DNA from: Sphingomonas sp. IC081
GTDB taxonomy: Bacteria > Pseudomonadota > Alphaproteobacteria > Sphingomonadales > Sphingomonadaceae
DNA length: 64,000 nt
Reading direction: 5' to 3'
Assembly: GCF_006874585.1 (NCBI RefSeq)
Contig: NZ_CP029762.1
Location: forward strand, 589,922-653,921
Part shown: positions 27,200 through 34,837 of the stretch, piece after piece
How the letters are laid out: each line of letters starts with the position of its first letter
Position numbering within the stretch: the stretch's first letter is position 1
Program-made: the position numbers and the translations under genes
Notes under the pieces: model-generated
What the model saw: only the letters and a program-made list of their open reading frames with translations
Database searches by the model: none
Told to the model about the DNA's origin: nothing

Positions 27200-29259
27200 C
27201 CCCGCTTTCCCTGCTTCTCGCCGGTGCCGCGGCCATGGCATCCGGCACCTCCGGCGACGAACCGCAGAGCGGCGATCCGGTGCCCGCAAACGCGGCCCAC
27301 GCCCTTGCCCCCAGCGGGCCAGACCCGGTTTACCCGGCCGAGTTCTACAAGCCCTTCCAGCCCCAGACCGCGCTGGACATGCTGGAGCGCACGCCGGGTT
27401 TCCTCCTCACCGAGGGCTCCTCGGTGCGCGGTTTCGGCGGCGCTGCGGGCAATGTCCTGATCGACGGCCAGCGCCCGACCGTGAAAGGCGGCGGGATCAC
27501 CGAAGTCCTTCGGCGGATCGGCGCCTCGCGGGTCGAGCGGGTGGTGCTGCTGCGTGGCAGTGACGCCGCCGAGGCGCAGGGCCAGACGCTGGTCGCCAAC
27601 CTGATCCTGCGCGCGGATGCGGGCGGTTCCGGCAATGCCTCGCTGGCACTGGCGCATACCGCCGACGGCCATGTCTCGCCCGATGCCCGCATCAGCTACG
27701 CGCGGCGGGTCGCAGGCTGGCAGACCAATGTCGAGCTTTCCGCCCAGACCGTGCGCTACCCCACCCACGCCGTCTATCTGGAGCGCGATGCCGCCGCCGC
27801 CCTCACCCGCACGCGCCGCGAGCGGATCTCGGCCAATGCCCCGCAATATGGCCTTGCCCTCTCGACCTCGGGCGCCCTTGGCGGGGGGACGCTGACGGTG
27901 AACCTGCGGCTCGGCAAGGACAGTTACGCCTCGCACACCGGCTACGACATCTTCGACGGCGCCGAAGACGCAGTGCCCGATTCCGTCCGCACCATCGCCT
28001 ACCGCGAAAGCAGCCGCAGCGGCGAACTCGGCGCCGACTGGACCCGCCACCTCGGCAACGACTGGAGCACCAAGCTGGTCGCGCTGGGCACGCTCGAACG
28101 CTACGTCACCGCGGACGATCTGGTCGAACCGGGCTATCGCGGCGTGTCCAGCCAGCGCGAGAAACCGGTCGAACTGGTCGGCCGCCTGACCCTGACCCGC
28201 GAGGGTGACCATGCGTTCCGGCCCGAATTCGGCGCGGAAGCGGCCTACAACCGCCTGACCAGCAGGCTCGACTATGCCCAGGACAGCGGCGCCGGCCTTG
28301 TGCCCATAGCGCTCAGCAACGCCGACACCCGCGTGTCCGAACAGCGCGCGGAGGCCTTTGCCAACCTCACCGTACGGCTGGCCCGCCGCGTCTCGCTGGA
28401 AGCGGGCATGGCGGCCGAATTCTCGAAGATCACGGTGAGCGGCGAGGCCGCCAGCGCGCAGAGCCTGTCCTACCTCAAGCCTTCGGCGGCCCTCGTCTGG
28501 TCGCCATCGGCCGAAACGCAGCTGCGCCTCGCCATGCGCCGCACGGTCGACCAGCTGGACTTCAGCGACTTCGCCGCCTCGGTCAACCAGACCGACGGGC
28601 GCCCGCTCGGCGGCAATTCGCGGCTGCGCCCCGCCCGCGTGACCCGCGCGCTGGCCCGGCTCGACCACCGCTGGGGCAAGGGCGGGGCCCTCGCCCTCGA
28701 AGGCTGGCACCAGTGGCACACCGGCCTGCTCGGCTATGTCCTGCTGCCCAGCGGCGAGGAGGCGCTGGGGACGATCGGCAACGCCCGCCAATGGGGCGTG
28801 ACGGCGCAGGGCACGCTGCCGCTGGAGGCCGTGCTGCGCGGCGCCCGGCTGACCGTGGACGCCGCCTTGCGCCGTTCGCGCATGCGCGATCCGGTGACCG
28901 GCGAGGATCGCCGCATGGACGACGTGCTGCCGCGCAGCATCACCGCGGAGCTGCGCCATGACCTCCCCGCGCTCAGGTCCTCCTGGGGGGTGACCTACAC
29001 CGCCGCCGAATATGCCGATGTGTTCTACACCGCCGAACGGCTGCGCTGGCGCGATGGCCAGAGCTGGGGCGGCTATGTCGAGACGACCGCGCTCCCCGGC
29101 TTCAAGACCACGCTCGCCGTCTCCGCGCTGGGCGGGCAGGACTTCTACCGGATGCGCCGTTTCTATTCCCCCAGCCGCGCGGGCACGCCGACCGGCAGCG
29201 AGGAACGACGTCGGCGGCAAGGCGCCTCGGTGACGCTGACGCTGGCCAGGGCGCTGTGA
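27196..29259 (+). CDS. Plug-domain outer-membrane receptor-like protein
   Basis: A 687-residue protein with a short signal-like start (MTPLSLLLAGAAAMASG), then a plug-like segment: TALDMLERTPGFLLTEGSSVRGFGGAAGNVLIDGQRP and VERVVLLRGSDAAEAQGQTLVANLIL. The remainder alternates aromatic and polar residues as in 20-odd barrel strands and ends GASVTLTLARAL. A clear TonB box is not seen, and the plug is short, so it may be a reduced receptor. It is the last gene of the siderophore operon (ATGA overlap with DUF3649) and is followed by a 254-base gap. The ligand is unknown. Confidence 0.78.
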   Translation: MTPLSLLLAGAAAMASGTSGDEPQSGDPVPANAAHALAPSGPDPVYPAEFYKPFQPQTALDMLERTPGFLLTEGSSVRGFGGAAGNVLIDGQRPTVKGGGITEVLRRIGASRVERVVLLRGSDAAEAQGQTLVANLILRADAGGSGNASLALAHTADGHVSPDARISYARRVAGWQTNVELSAQTVRYPTHAVYLERDAAAALTRTRRERISANAPQYGLALSTSGALGGGTLTVNLRLGKDSYASHTGYDIFDGAEDAVPDSVRTIAYRESSRSGELGADWTRHLGNDWSTKLVALGTLERYVTADDLVEPGYRGVSSQREKPVELVGRLTLTREGDHAFRPEFGAEAAYNRLTSRLDYAQDSGAGLVPIALSNADTRVSEQRAEAFANLTVRLARRVSLEAGMAAEFSKITVSGEAASAQSLSYLKPSAALVWSPSAETQLRLAMRRTVDQLDFSDFAASVNQTDGRPLGGNSRLRPARVTRALARLDHRWGKGGALALEGWHQWHTGLLGYVLLPSGEEALGTIGNARQWGVTAQGTLPLEAVLRGARLTVDAALRRSRMRDPVTGEDRRMDDVLPRSITAELRHDLPALRSSWGVTYTAAEYADVFYTAERLRWRDGQSWGGYVETTALPGFKTTLAVSALGGQDFYRMRRFYSPSRAGTPTGSEERRRRQGASVTLTLARAL

Positions 29260-29425
29260 GAGAGGTCGGACAAAGCCTCTTTCTGCGCTGGTGACGCGGG
29301 CGGGGAACGGAACAGCGCCATCGCGGCCAGTCCCCGCCTCCCAGTCCCCGCCGTCCGCGTCAGGGGTTCCCGCTCCCGCTGCCATCCAGTTTGTGATTCC
29401 CTTTTCGATGCGCTCCATCAAGGCG

Positions 29426-29454
29426 TTGACAACAGCCCCGACCGGATCATAAAA
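29426..29454 (+). promoter_or_regulatory. Candidate sigma-70 promoter of the CGD-like pair
   Basis: TTGACA at 29426-29431 is a perfect -35 box, with CATAAA at 29448-29453 as a -10-like hexamer 16 bases later. It is 60-90 bases before the start at 29514. Immediately after it lies the dyad AGAATTgtAATTCT (29456-29469), well placed for repression. Confidence 0.5.
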
Positions 29455-29455
29455 C

Positions 29456-29469
29456 AGAATTGTAATTCT
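29456..29469. promoter_or_regulatory. Dyad AGAATT-GT-AATTCT, candidate operator
   Basis: Two perfect 6-base arms separated by GT lie directly downstream of the candidate -10 box, 45 bases before the first gene of the CGD-like pair. AT-rich dyads stand out in this GC-rich genome. It does not match the TTTACCGGTAAA palindrome at 6049, so it would be read by a different regulator. Confidence 0.5.
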
Positions 29470-29513
29470 AATAATGGTGCGCCGTCACGGCCCGCCCGGG
29501 AGAAGCCGTTTCC

Positions 29514-30518
29514 ATGTCCAAGATCCAGCGGGGCGTCAGCCTCTACAGCTTTCAGGAAGAGATGTTCCTGGGCCAGATGAGCGTGGAGGACTGCGTCGCC
29601 TTCGCCGCCTCCATCGGCGCGAAGGGCATCGAGATCCTGCCCGAACAGAACATGCCGCGCTTTCCGAACATCGACGACGGCGAAGTGGCCCGCTGGCAGG
29701 ACATGCTGGCCCGCCACGGCGCCCACTTCACCTGCTACGACATGTTCCTCGACACCAAGCTGCGCAAGGGCGAGACGATGTCGGACGAGGAGCAGGTCGA
29801 GAGCATCCGCCGCGATCTGGTGCTGTGCAACCGCCTCGGCATCCGCAACATGCGCGTGCTGGTCTTCGTGCGGCCCGACATCCTCGAGAAGTGCGTGCCC
29901 TATGCCGAGCAGCTCGACGTCCACATGGGCGTGGAAGTCCATGCCCCCTGGCATCTCGAACATGCCTGGATCCTGCGCACGATCGAGGTCGCCGACCGGC
30001 TGGGCACGCAGCATCTCGGCATCCTGCCCGACATGGGCATCTTCATGAAGCACTACCCGCCCGAATTCCGCGCCCGCTTCGAGCGACAGGGGGCACGGCC
30101 GGAAGTGGCGCAGTTCATCGTCGACCAGCACGAGGCGAAGATCATGTGCGAATACACGATCTACGAAGTCGCGGTGAAGATGGGCGGCAACAAGGCCGAG
30201 ATCGCCATGGCCGAAACCCTGCGCCACGCGCCTTTCGCCAACCCCCGGCGGATCAAGGACTACGCCCCCTACTTCCGCCACATCCAGGCCAAGTTCTACG
30301 GCATGACGGAAGACTGTACCGACCCCACCATCGCCTATGACGAAGTGATCCCCGAACTGGTGAAGTGCGGCTGGGAAGGCACGCTTTCCAGCGAATACGA
30401 AGGCAATCGCTGGGTGCAGGACGTCATGCCGGTCGACAGCCGCGAGCAGGTGCGCCGCCAGCACGTCCTATTCGAAAACCTCATTGCCAGGGCCGAGGGC
30501 CAGCGGGAGATCGCCTGA
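29514..30518 (+). CDS. TIM-barrel sugar isomerase family protein, candidate C-glycoside deglycosidase alpha subunit
   Basis: A 334-residue cytoplasmic TIM barrel of the AP-endonuclease-2 superfamily. Likely metal ligands by position are E141 (GVEVHAPWH), D173 (ILPDMGIF), H206 (DQHEAKI) and E294 (SSEYEGNR). It is followed with a TGATG overlap by a small protein resembling the beta subunit of C-glycoside deglycosidases. In characterised CGD enzymes this large TIM-barrel subunit and a small partner cleave the C-C bond of 3-keto-C-glycosides with a divalent metal. Pairing is the strongest evidence; by itself the barrel could be any sugar isomerase. Confidence 0.72.
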   Translation: MSKIQRGVSLYSFQEEMFLGQMSVEDCVAFAASIGAKGIEILPEQNMPRFPNIDDGEVARWQDMLARHGAHFTCYDMFLDTKLRKGETMSDEEQVESIRRDLVLCNRLGIRNMRVLVFVRPDILEKCVPYAEQLDVHMGVEVHAPWHLEHAWILRTIEVADRLGTQHLGILPDMGIFMKHYPPEFRARFERQGARPEVAQFIVDQHEAKIMCEYTIYEVAVKMGGNKAEIAMAETLRHAPFANPRRIKDYAPYFRHIQAKFYGMTEDCTDPTIAYDEVIPELVKCGWEGTLSSEYEGNRWVQDVMPVDSREQVRRQHVLFENLIARAEGQREIA

Positions 30519-30910
30519 TGTTCGACAAGTACCTGATCGACGCCGCCTCGCTGCGCAACACCGGCCCCGAGGGGGCCCCCACCGGTTTCGCGTTCGAGGC
30601 CAAACTCGGCTATTATCGCGGCCTCGGCCTCTCGATGATCGAGAAACTGGACGTGTCCATCGATGGCGAGACCCTGCCCCGCGACGCGGTGCGCTTCGAC
30701 GAGGGCGAAGGCGCCCTGTCGCTCGACGAGATGGAAACCGCCTACGAGCGCCGCTGGCCTTTCGGAGCTGCCGCCACGATCCTGGTGGCGCATCCCGGCG
30801 GCTTCCCTCAGGGCGAGCACGAGCTGGGCATGCTGCAGCAACTGCGGGTTTCCTACTTGCCGTTTCCGGCGGTCAACACCGATACCAAGACAGTCTCGGT
30901 GAGCCGGTAG
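30518..30910 (+). CDS. Candidate C-glycoside deglycosidase beta subunit (DUF6379-like)
   Basis: A 130-residue soluble protein beginning MFDKYLIDAASLRN and containing AKLGYYRGLGLSMIEKLDVSIDGE, LSLDEMETAYERRWPFG, HPGGFPQGEHELGM and RVSYLPF. From memory these features (YYRG-L-LS-I-E, W-FG, GG-L-GEH, R-SY-PF) match the beta subunit of C-glycoside deglycosidases, a jelly-roll-like partner of a TIM-barrel alpha subunit. Its start overlaps the alpha gene stop by one base (TGATG), as expected for a fixed-ratio complex. No alignment was run, so the family call needs confirming; substrate (flavone C-glycoside or other) is unknown. Confidence 0.65.
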   Translation: MFDKYLIDAASLRNTGPEGAPTGFAFEAKLGYYRGLGLSMIEKLDVSIDGETLPRDAVRFDEGEGALSLDEMETAYERRWPFGAAATILVAHPGGFPQGEHELGMLQQLRVSYLPFPAVNTDTKTVSVSR

Positions 30911-30926
30911 GCTTGAGGCGCGGCGA

Positions 30927-30979
30927 GGCGGGGCGGGGCGGGGTGGGGCGCGACCAGCGCGCACAGGCCCCGCCCCGCC
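30927..30979 (+). other. GC-rich inverted repeat after the CGD-like pair
   Basis: GGCGGGGCGGGGC (30927-30939) and GCCCCGCCCCGCC (30967-30979) are perfect 13-base arms with a 27-base loop, 16 bases after the beta-subunit stop. It could stabilise the 3' end of the transcript. There is no following T-run, so I do not call it an intrinsic terminator. Confidence 0.4.
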
Positions 30980-31043
30980 ATATCACCGCGCCCTGGTTGC
31001 ATGCGGGCGCACGGTCATTGCAGTATAATCAATACTTTGAAAT

Positions 31044-31058
31044 ACAAGGACTCCTTGT
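31044..31058. promoter_or_regulatory. 15-base dyad ACAAGGA-C-TCCTTGT upstream of tad-like genes
   Basis: Perfect 7-base arms around one C, 66 bases before the start at 31125 and just after a TATAAT hexamer (31024-31029). Its position suits an operator or a leader hairpin. Confidence 0.45.
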
Positions 31059-31124
31059 TGCAATAGGGGAAACACTGTAGCGCCAGCGCCCGCAATGCCT
31101 GTGCTCGTCAGCTAACTTTTCGGG

Positions 31125-33212
31125 ATGCCCCTCCCCCTTCCGCCCCTCCTCACGGCGAGGTGCCGCGAGGCGCTCGCCGCGCTGCTCTGGGGCGGCAGGC
31201 GACTGCAGCGGGAGACCCTTGGCGGTGTCTCCACCCTGGTGGCGCTGTCGCTGCCGCTGGTGATCGGGGCGGTCGGTCTCGGCTACGATTTCAACCGCGG
31301 CTACAACCAGCGCCTGTTCAACCAGCGCGTGGCGGACATGGCCGCGCTCGGCGCCGCGCTCGAATACCGCGCCAGCGAAAGCGCCGACATCGATGCCGCC
31401 GCCCGCTCGATCTCGGTGGCCAACGGCCTGTCGGACGCCACCATCCGGACCGAACTGCTAACCGACTTTCCCAATGCCGGCGACACCTCGGTACGCGTCA
31501 CCGTCACCCGTGCGGTGCCGTTCACGCTGGCTGCCGTGCTGGGCTTTTCCGGCAACTATTCGGTCGCCGCCGATGCCGCCGCGATCGTCAGCAGCGAGGC
31601 GCCTTATGCGGCGCCCTGTTTCCTGGCGCTGAGCAACGGCGCGGACGCCCTGCAAGTCCAGGGCGGGGCCTCGATCGTCGCCTCGGATTGCTCGGTCGCC
31701 GCGGCCGGGGACGTGTCCAACAAGGGCACGCTGATCAAGGCCAGCGACATCATCTCGGGCAGCGGCAGCATCTCGCTCGACTATGGCACCCTGACCGCCA
31801 ATTCGCTGCGTTACGCCAACGGCCTCAACGTGCCGGCATGGAACACCAACCTGCCGCCTGCCAAGGACCGCCACAACGTCGCCACGGCGCTGTCGGACCC
31901 CTGGGCGAACAGCAGCGAACTGCAGGGCGCCATCGCCCAGATCGGCAATCATGCGCCCTTGCCCGCGCTGTCCGACCCGGTCACGCCCGCGGGCAGCGAA
32001 TGGAACCTGTCGTGGAGCCCGAGCGCGGCCGTCACCGCCTACCGCACCGGGCCCTATACCGGCGAATACGTGATCCCCAAGGGCAACTACACGATCGGTG
32101 CCTTCATCGTCGGCGGCGGCATCAAGGTGACCTTCGCCTCCGGCTCGAACATCACCATCGCCAATGGGGTGAACATCGGCGGCGGCTCCACGGTGAACTT
32201 CGGCGACAGCAACATCTGGGTGAACGGCGGCTTCAACAGCGGCTCGAACGGGGTCACGATCGGCAACGGCACCTTGTGGATCGGCAGCGGCACCGTGACG
32301 TTCAGCGGCACCAACAGGAAGGGAAGCGGCGATGTCACCATCAACGCGCCGGTATCGCTGGGCGGCGGCATCTATCTCGACATGGGCGCGGGCAACCATG
32401 CCTTCCGTTCACTGACCCTCTCGGGCGGCGGCAGTTCGGCGCTGGGCAACGGCGACTTCTCGGTGCTGTCCGGCGTCAGTGTCGGCGGCGGCAGCGAACT
32501 CGTCATCGGCAATGGCAATATCGTCATCGGTGCGGGCAGTTCCGGCAATGCGATCACCCTGTCGGGATCGGCCAAGCTGCTGATGGGCGACGGGCCGTTC
32601 TCGGCGATCGGCAATGTCGCGACCGAAGGCGGCAGCCGCATCGTCTTCGGCCAGACCCCCAACCACACCATCGCCGGCAACATGACCATTGCCGGCTCCG
32701 CCTATTTCGGCGCCGGGCGCTATACCGTGGCGGGCAGCTTCACCAACGGCACCGGCGGCACCACCTGGCCCTATACCTCGCCGCGCACCGGCCTGACCTA
32801 CGGCGCCAACGGTTCGGGCTACGACATGGTGGGCTATGACGTGTCCTTCGTGCTGTCGGGCGCGCTCAACCTTTCCGGCGGCGCCAAGACCAAACTTTCC
32901 GCCCCTGCCAGTTCCGTGTCCGGCGGTGCCATCGGCGGCCTGCTGGTGCACACCAATACCTCCAGCGCGATCAACTGGGGCGGCGGCTCGAGCAATGTCT
33001 TTGGCGGCGTGGTCCACGTGCCCAATGCCACCGTGACGATGAGCGGCGGCAACTCGACCGGGGATTCCGGCAATTCCGGCACCTGCTTCATGCTGATCGC
33101 CAACAAGATCAACGCCTCGGGCGGCACCACCACCGGGTCGGCCTGCAAGTCGAACATTGACGGCGCCAGCGGCAGCGACACCACCGCTCCGCAGATCCGG
33201 CTGGTGAAGTAG
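31125..33212 (+). CDS. TadG-like protein with a long glycine/serine-rich repeat region
   Basis: A 695-residue protein. Residues about 28-65 (ETLGGVSTLVALSLPLVIGAVGLGYDFNRGYNQRLFNQRVADMAA, here quoted in overlapping parts) form the Tad/pilin-like N-terminal helix. Residues about 155-640 are rich in G, S, N and V in short periods (for example TIANGVNIGGGSTVNFGDSN, then IGNGTLWIGSGTVTFSG), suggesting stacked beta strands or a beta-helix instead of the von Willebrand domain common in TadG. Several cysteines (CFLALS, DCSVAA, CFMLIA, ACKSN) could pair. It precedes two TadE-like genes. No tad ATPase or secretin is in the window. A surface or pilus-associated role is inferred. Confidence 0.7.
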   Translation: MPLPLPPLLTARCREALAALLWGGRRLQRETLGGVSTLVALSLPLVIGAVGLGYDFNRGYNQRLFNQRVADMAALGAALEYRASESADIDAAARSISVANGLSDATIRTELLTDFPNAGDTSVRVTVTRAVPFTLAAVLGFSGNYSVAADAAAIVSSEAPYAAPCFLALSNGADALQVQGGASIVASDCSVAAAGDVSNKGTLIKASDIISGSGSISLDYGTLTANSLRYANGLNVPAWNTNLPPAKDRHNVATALSDPWANSSELQGAIAQIGNHAPLPALSDPVTPAGSEWNLSWSPSAAVTAYRTGPYTGEYVIPKGNYTIGAFIVGGGIKVTFASGSNITIANGVNIGGGSTVNFGDSNIWVNGGFNSGSNGVTIGNGTLWIGSGTVTFSGTNRKGSGDVTINAPVSLGGGIYLDMGAGNHAFRSLTLSGGGSSALGNGDFSVLSGVSVGGGSELVIGNGNIVIGAGSSGNAITLSGSAKLLMGDGPFSAIGNVATEGGSRIVFGQTPNHTIAGNMTIAGSAYFGAGRYTVAGSFTNGTGGTTWPYTSPRTGLTYGANGSGYDMVGYDVSFVLSGALNLSGGAKTKLSAPASSVSGGAIGGLLVHTNTSSAINWGGGSSNVFGGVVHVPNATVTMSGGNSTGDSGNSGTCFMLIANKINASGGTTTGSACKSNIDGASGSDTTAPQIRLVK

Positions 33213-33213
33213 C

Positions 33214-33696
33214 ATGGCCAGAGGCGCCCTGCTGGCCGACGAGCGCGGCGTCGTCGCGGTCGAATTCGCGCTGTGGAGCACGCTGCTGTTCCTGGTGATT
33301 TCCATCGGGCTCGACTTCGCGCTCTACTACATCCAGCGCTCCAAGGTGGACGAGGCGCTCTCGGCCACCGCGATCAGCGCCTTCAACGCGCGTCTCAGCG
33401 TGCCCTACGCCGAGCTTCCCGCCACCATGCGCGCCTTGTCCGAGACCCCCGCGCTGGACGTCGGCCTCAGCTGCAACGGGCAGGCCAATGCCTGCAGCAA
33501 CACCGCGCGCGAATGTGCCTGCCTGCAGGCGGACGGCACCTATCACGCCCAGGCCTGCGCCTCCGCATGCTCGGGCATGACCACCACCGCCGGCTATTAC
33601 CTGACGATCCGCGCCCGCGCGGGATACACCCCGTTCATGGTGCCGCGCTCGCTGACCAGCGACATCGTGCGGCAGACGACGGTGCGCCTGCAATGA
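33214..33696 (+). CDS. TadE-like pilus assembly protein
   Basis: A 160-residue protein with the TadE/TadG N-terminal motif: DERGVVAVEFALWSTLLFLVISIGLDFALYY, a glycine before a glutamate-containing membrane helix. Residues beyond 45 are periplasmic and contain six or more cysteines (SCNGQANACS, ECACLQ, ACASACSG), suggesting disulfides. It starts 2 bases after the upstream gene and overlaps the next gene (ATGA at 33693). Minor pilin or assembly role inferred from family. Confidence 0.8.
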   Translation: MARGALLADERGVVAVEFALWSTLLFLVISIGLDFALYYIQRSKVDEALSATAISAFNARLSVPYAELPATMRALSETPALDVGLSCNGQANACSNTARECACLQADGTYHAQACASACSGMTTTAGYYLTIRARAGYTPFMVPRSLTSDIVRQTTVRLQ

Positions 33697-34112
33697 TCGC
33701 CCGCCGCCTCCGGCGCGACACCCGCGGCGCCACCCTGATCGAGTTCGCGATCGTCGGCCCGGTGCTGATCTTCATGCTGATCGGCCTGATCGAGACCGGG
33801 CGGTTCCTGTGGAGCCAGCATGTGCTCAAGGACGTCGCCTACGCGACCGTGCGCTGCATGAGCGTCTCGTCCGATTGCGCCACCAGCCAGACCCGGCTTG
33901 CCTATGCCGCCAACTGCGCCGCGAACGAGGGGCTGAGGGTCGCCTCCAGCAACGTGACGATCGCCGAGAACACCGCCTGCAAGGGGCTGACCGGCGCCAA
34001 CCGGGTCGCCATCACGATCCCCTACAGTTCCGCGCTGACCGGTTTCGTCCCCGGCGCGCCCACCACGCTTTCCGCCGAGGCCTGCTTCCCGGTCCTTCCA
34101 AGCGAAGATTAA
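33693..34112 (+). CDS. TadE-family minor pilin-like protein
   Basis: A 139-residue protein with DTRGATLIEFAIVGPVLIFMLIGLIETGRFLWSQ, the classic TadE helix with the Glu five residues after the Gly. The periplasmic part holds paired cysteines (RCMSVSSDCATS, NCAANE, ACKGLT, CFPVLP). The start overlaps the previous stop as ATGA; the stop overlaps the convergent gene at 34109. Third member of a TadG-TadE-TadE set. Confidence 0.82.
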   Translation: MIARRLRRDTRGATLIEFAIVGPVLIFMLIGLIETGRFLWSQHVLKDVAYATVRCMSVSSDCATSQTRLAYAANCAANEGLRVASSNVTIAENTACKGLTGANRVAITIPYSSALTGFVPGAPTTLSAEACFPVLPSED

Positions 34113-34540
34113 GCGGCCTCGCGGTAGTGCGCGACATCGAACGCGAACGCGGATGAACTCGGGACGTTCGCCGAAATTCCCGCAAACAGCACCGCCAGCG
34201 CATCGAACTGGCCGCGCGAGAAACCCGCCATGCGGAACCGCTGGAACGGCTCGGCGGCGATGCGGCCTTCGCGCAGCAGGATCGCCGTCACCCGCAGCAC
34301 TTCCAGCCGGTCGTTCGCCAGGCAGAAGTTGAATGGCGCCCCGAACACCAGCGCCCGCCATCCACGCCGCCGGCGCTTGTCGAAGGCGATCGAAGCCAGC
34401 GGATCACGCGCGGCCAATGCCAGTACGCTGCGCTCCTGTTCATCGAACAGGGCCAGCGGCGAAGCGGCAACGGCCACCTCGGGCGCCTCGTTCCTGGCCG
34501 CGACCACTTTCATCCCCGCGTGTTTTTTGTCTTGCGTCAT
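34109..34540 (-). CDS. Hypothetical protein
   Basis: A 143-residue soluble protein with no recognised domain. It has an acidic/basic middle (RRRRGWRALVFGAPFNFCLANDRLEVLRVTAILL, seen in parts) and a C-terminal helix-rich end. I use the ATG at 34540 (MTQDKKHAG); a GTG at 34546 is also in frame. It is convergent with the TadE gene, overlapping its stop by 4 bases. High lysine/arginine content allows a nucleic-acid role, but nothing specific supports it. Confidence 0.6.
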   Translation of the reverse strand: MTQDKKHAGMKVVAARNEAPEVAVAASPLALFDEQERSVLALAARDPLASIAFDKRRRRGWRALVFGAPFNFCLANDRLEVLRVTAILLREGRIAAEPFQRFRMAGFSRGQFDALAVLFAGISANVPSSSAFAFDVAHYREAA

Positions 34541-34705
34541 GGACACCGCCGTACCGCGCGGCGCCAGACGCGGTTAGTCCCGCTGCGGACGACAAATTGT
34601 TGCCACAGCGGATACAATCGCCAGACATCGTCAAGCGGAAATGGCCATGAGTGTGAGCGGATTTGCCCGCAATCACCGGCACGTCAAGCCTGCTAGATCA
34701 ATGCC

Positions 34706-34837
34706 ATGAGCACGATCGAAAACGCCCTCGCCCTGCCTTTGCAGCGCAACGTCAACCTGGTGCAGCTGGCCGCCGGCAGCACCGTCGCCGCCACCGGCGC
34801 CCTGCTGGCGCTGGGACAGCTATTCGCCCATTTCTGA
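34706..34837 (+). CDS. Possible 43-residue hydrophobic peptide
   Basis: A short frame MSTIENALALPLQ... with a hydrophobic run (LVQLAAGSTVAATGALLALGQLF) and a TGA at 34835-34837. It ends 18 bases inside the 3' end of the opposite-strand gene (34820-35527). No ribosome binding site is visible before the ATG, so translation is doubtful. Included because its composition looks like a small membrane protein. Confidence 0.3.
   Translation: MSTIENALALPLQRNVNLVQLAAGSTVAATGALLALGQLFAHF

Noticed and set aside
30927-30979. GC-rich inverted repeat as an intrinsic terminator
   Set aside because: No T-run follows and the loop is 27 bases, so only a generic inverted repeat is reported.
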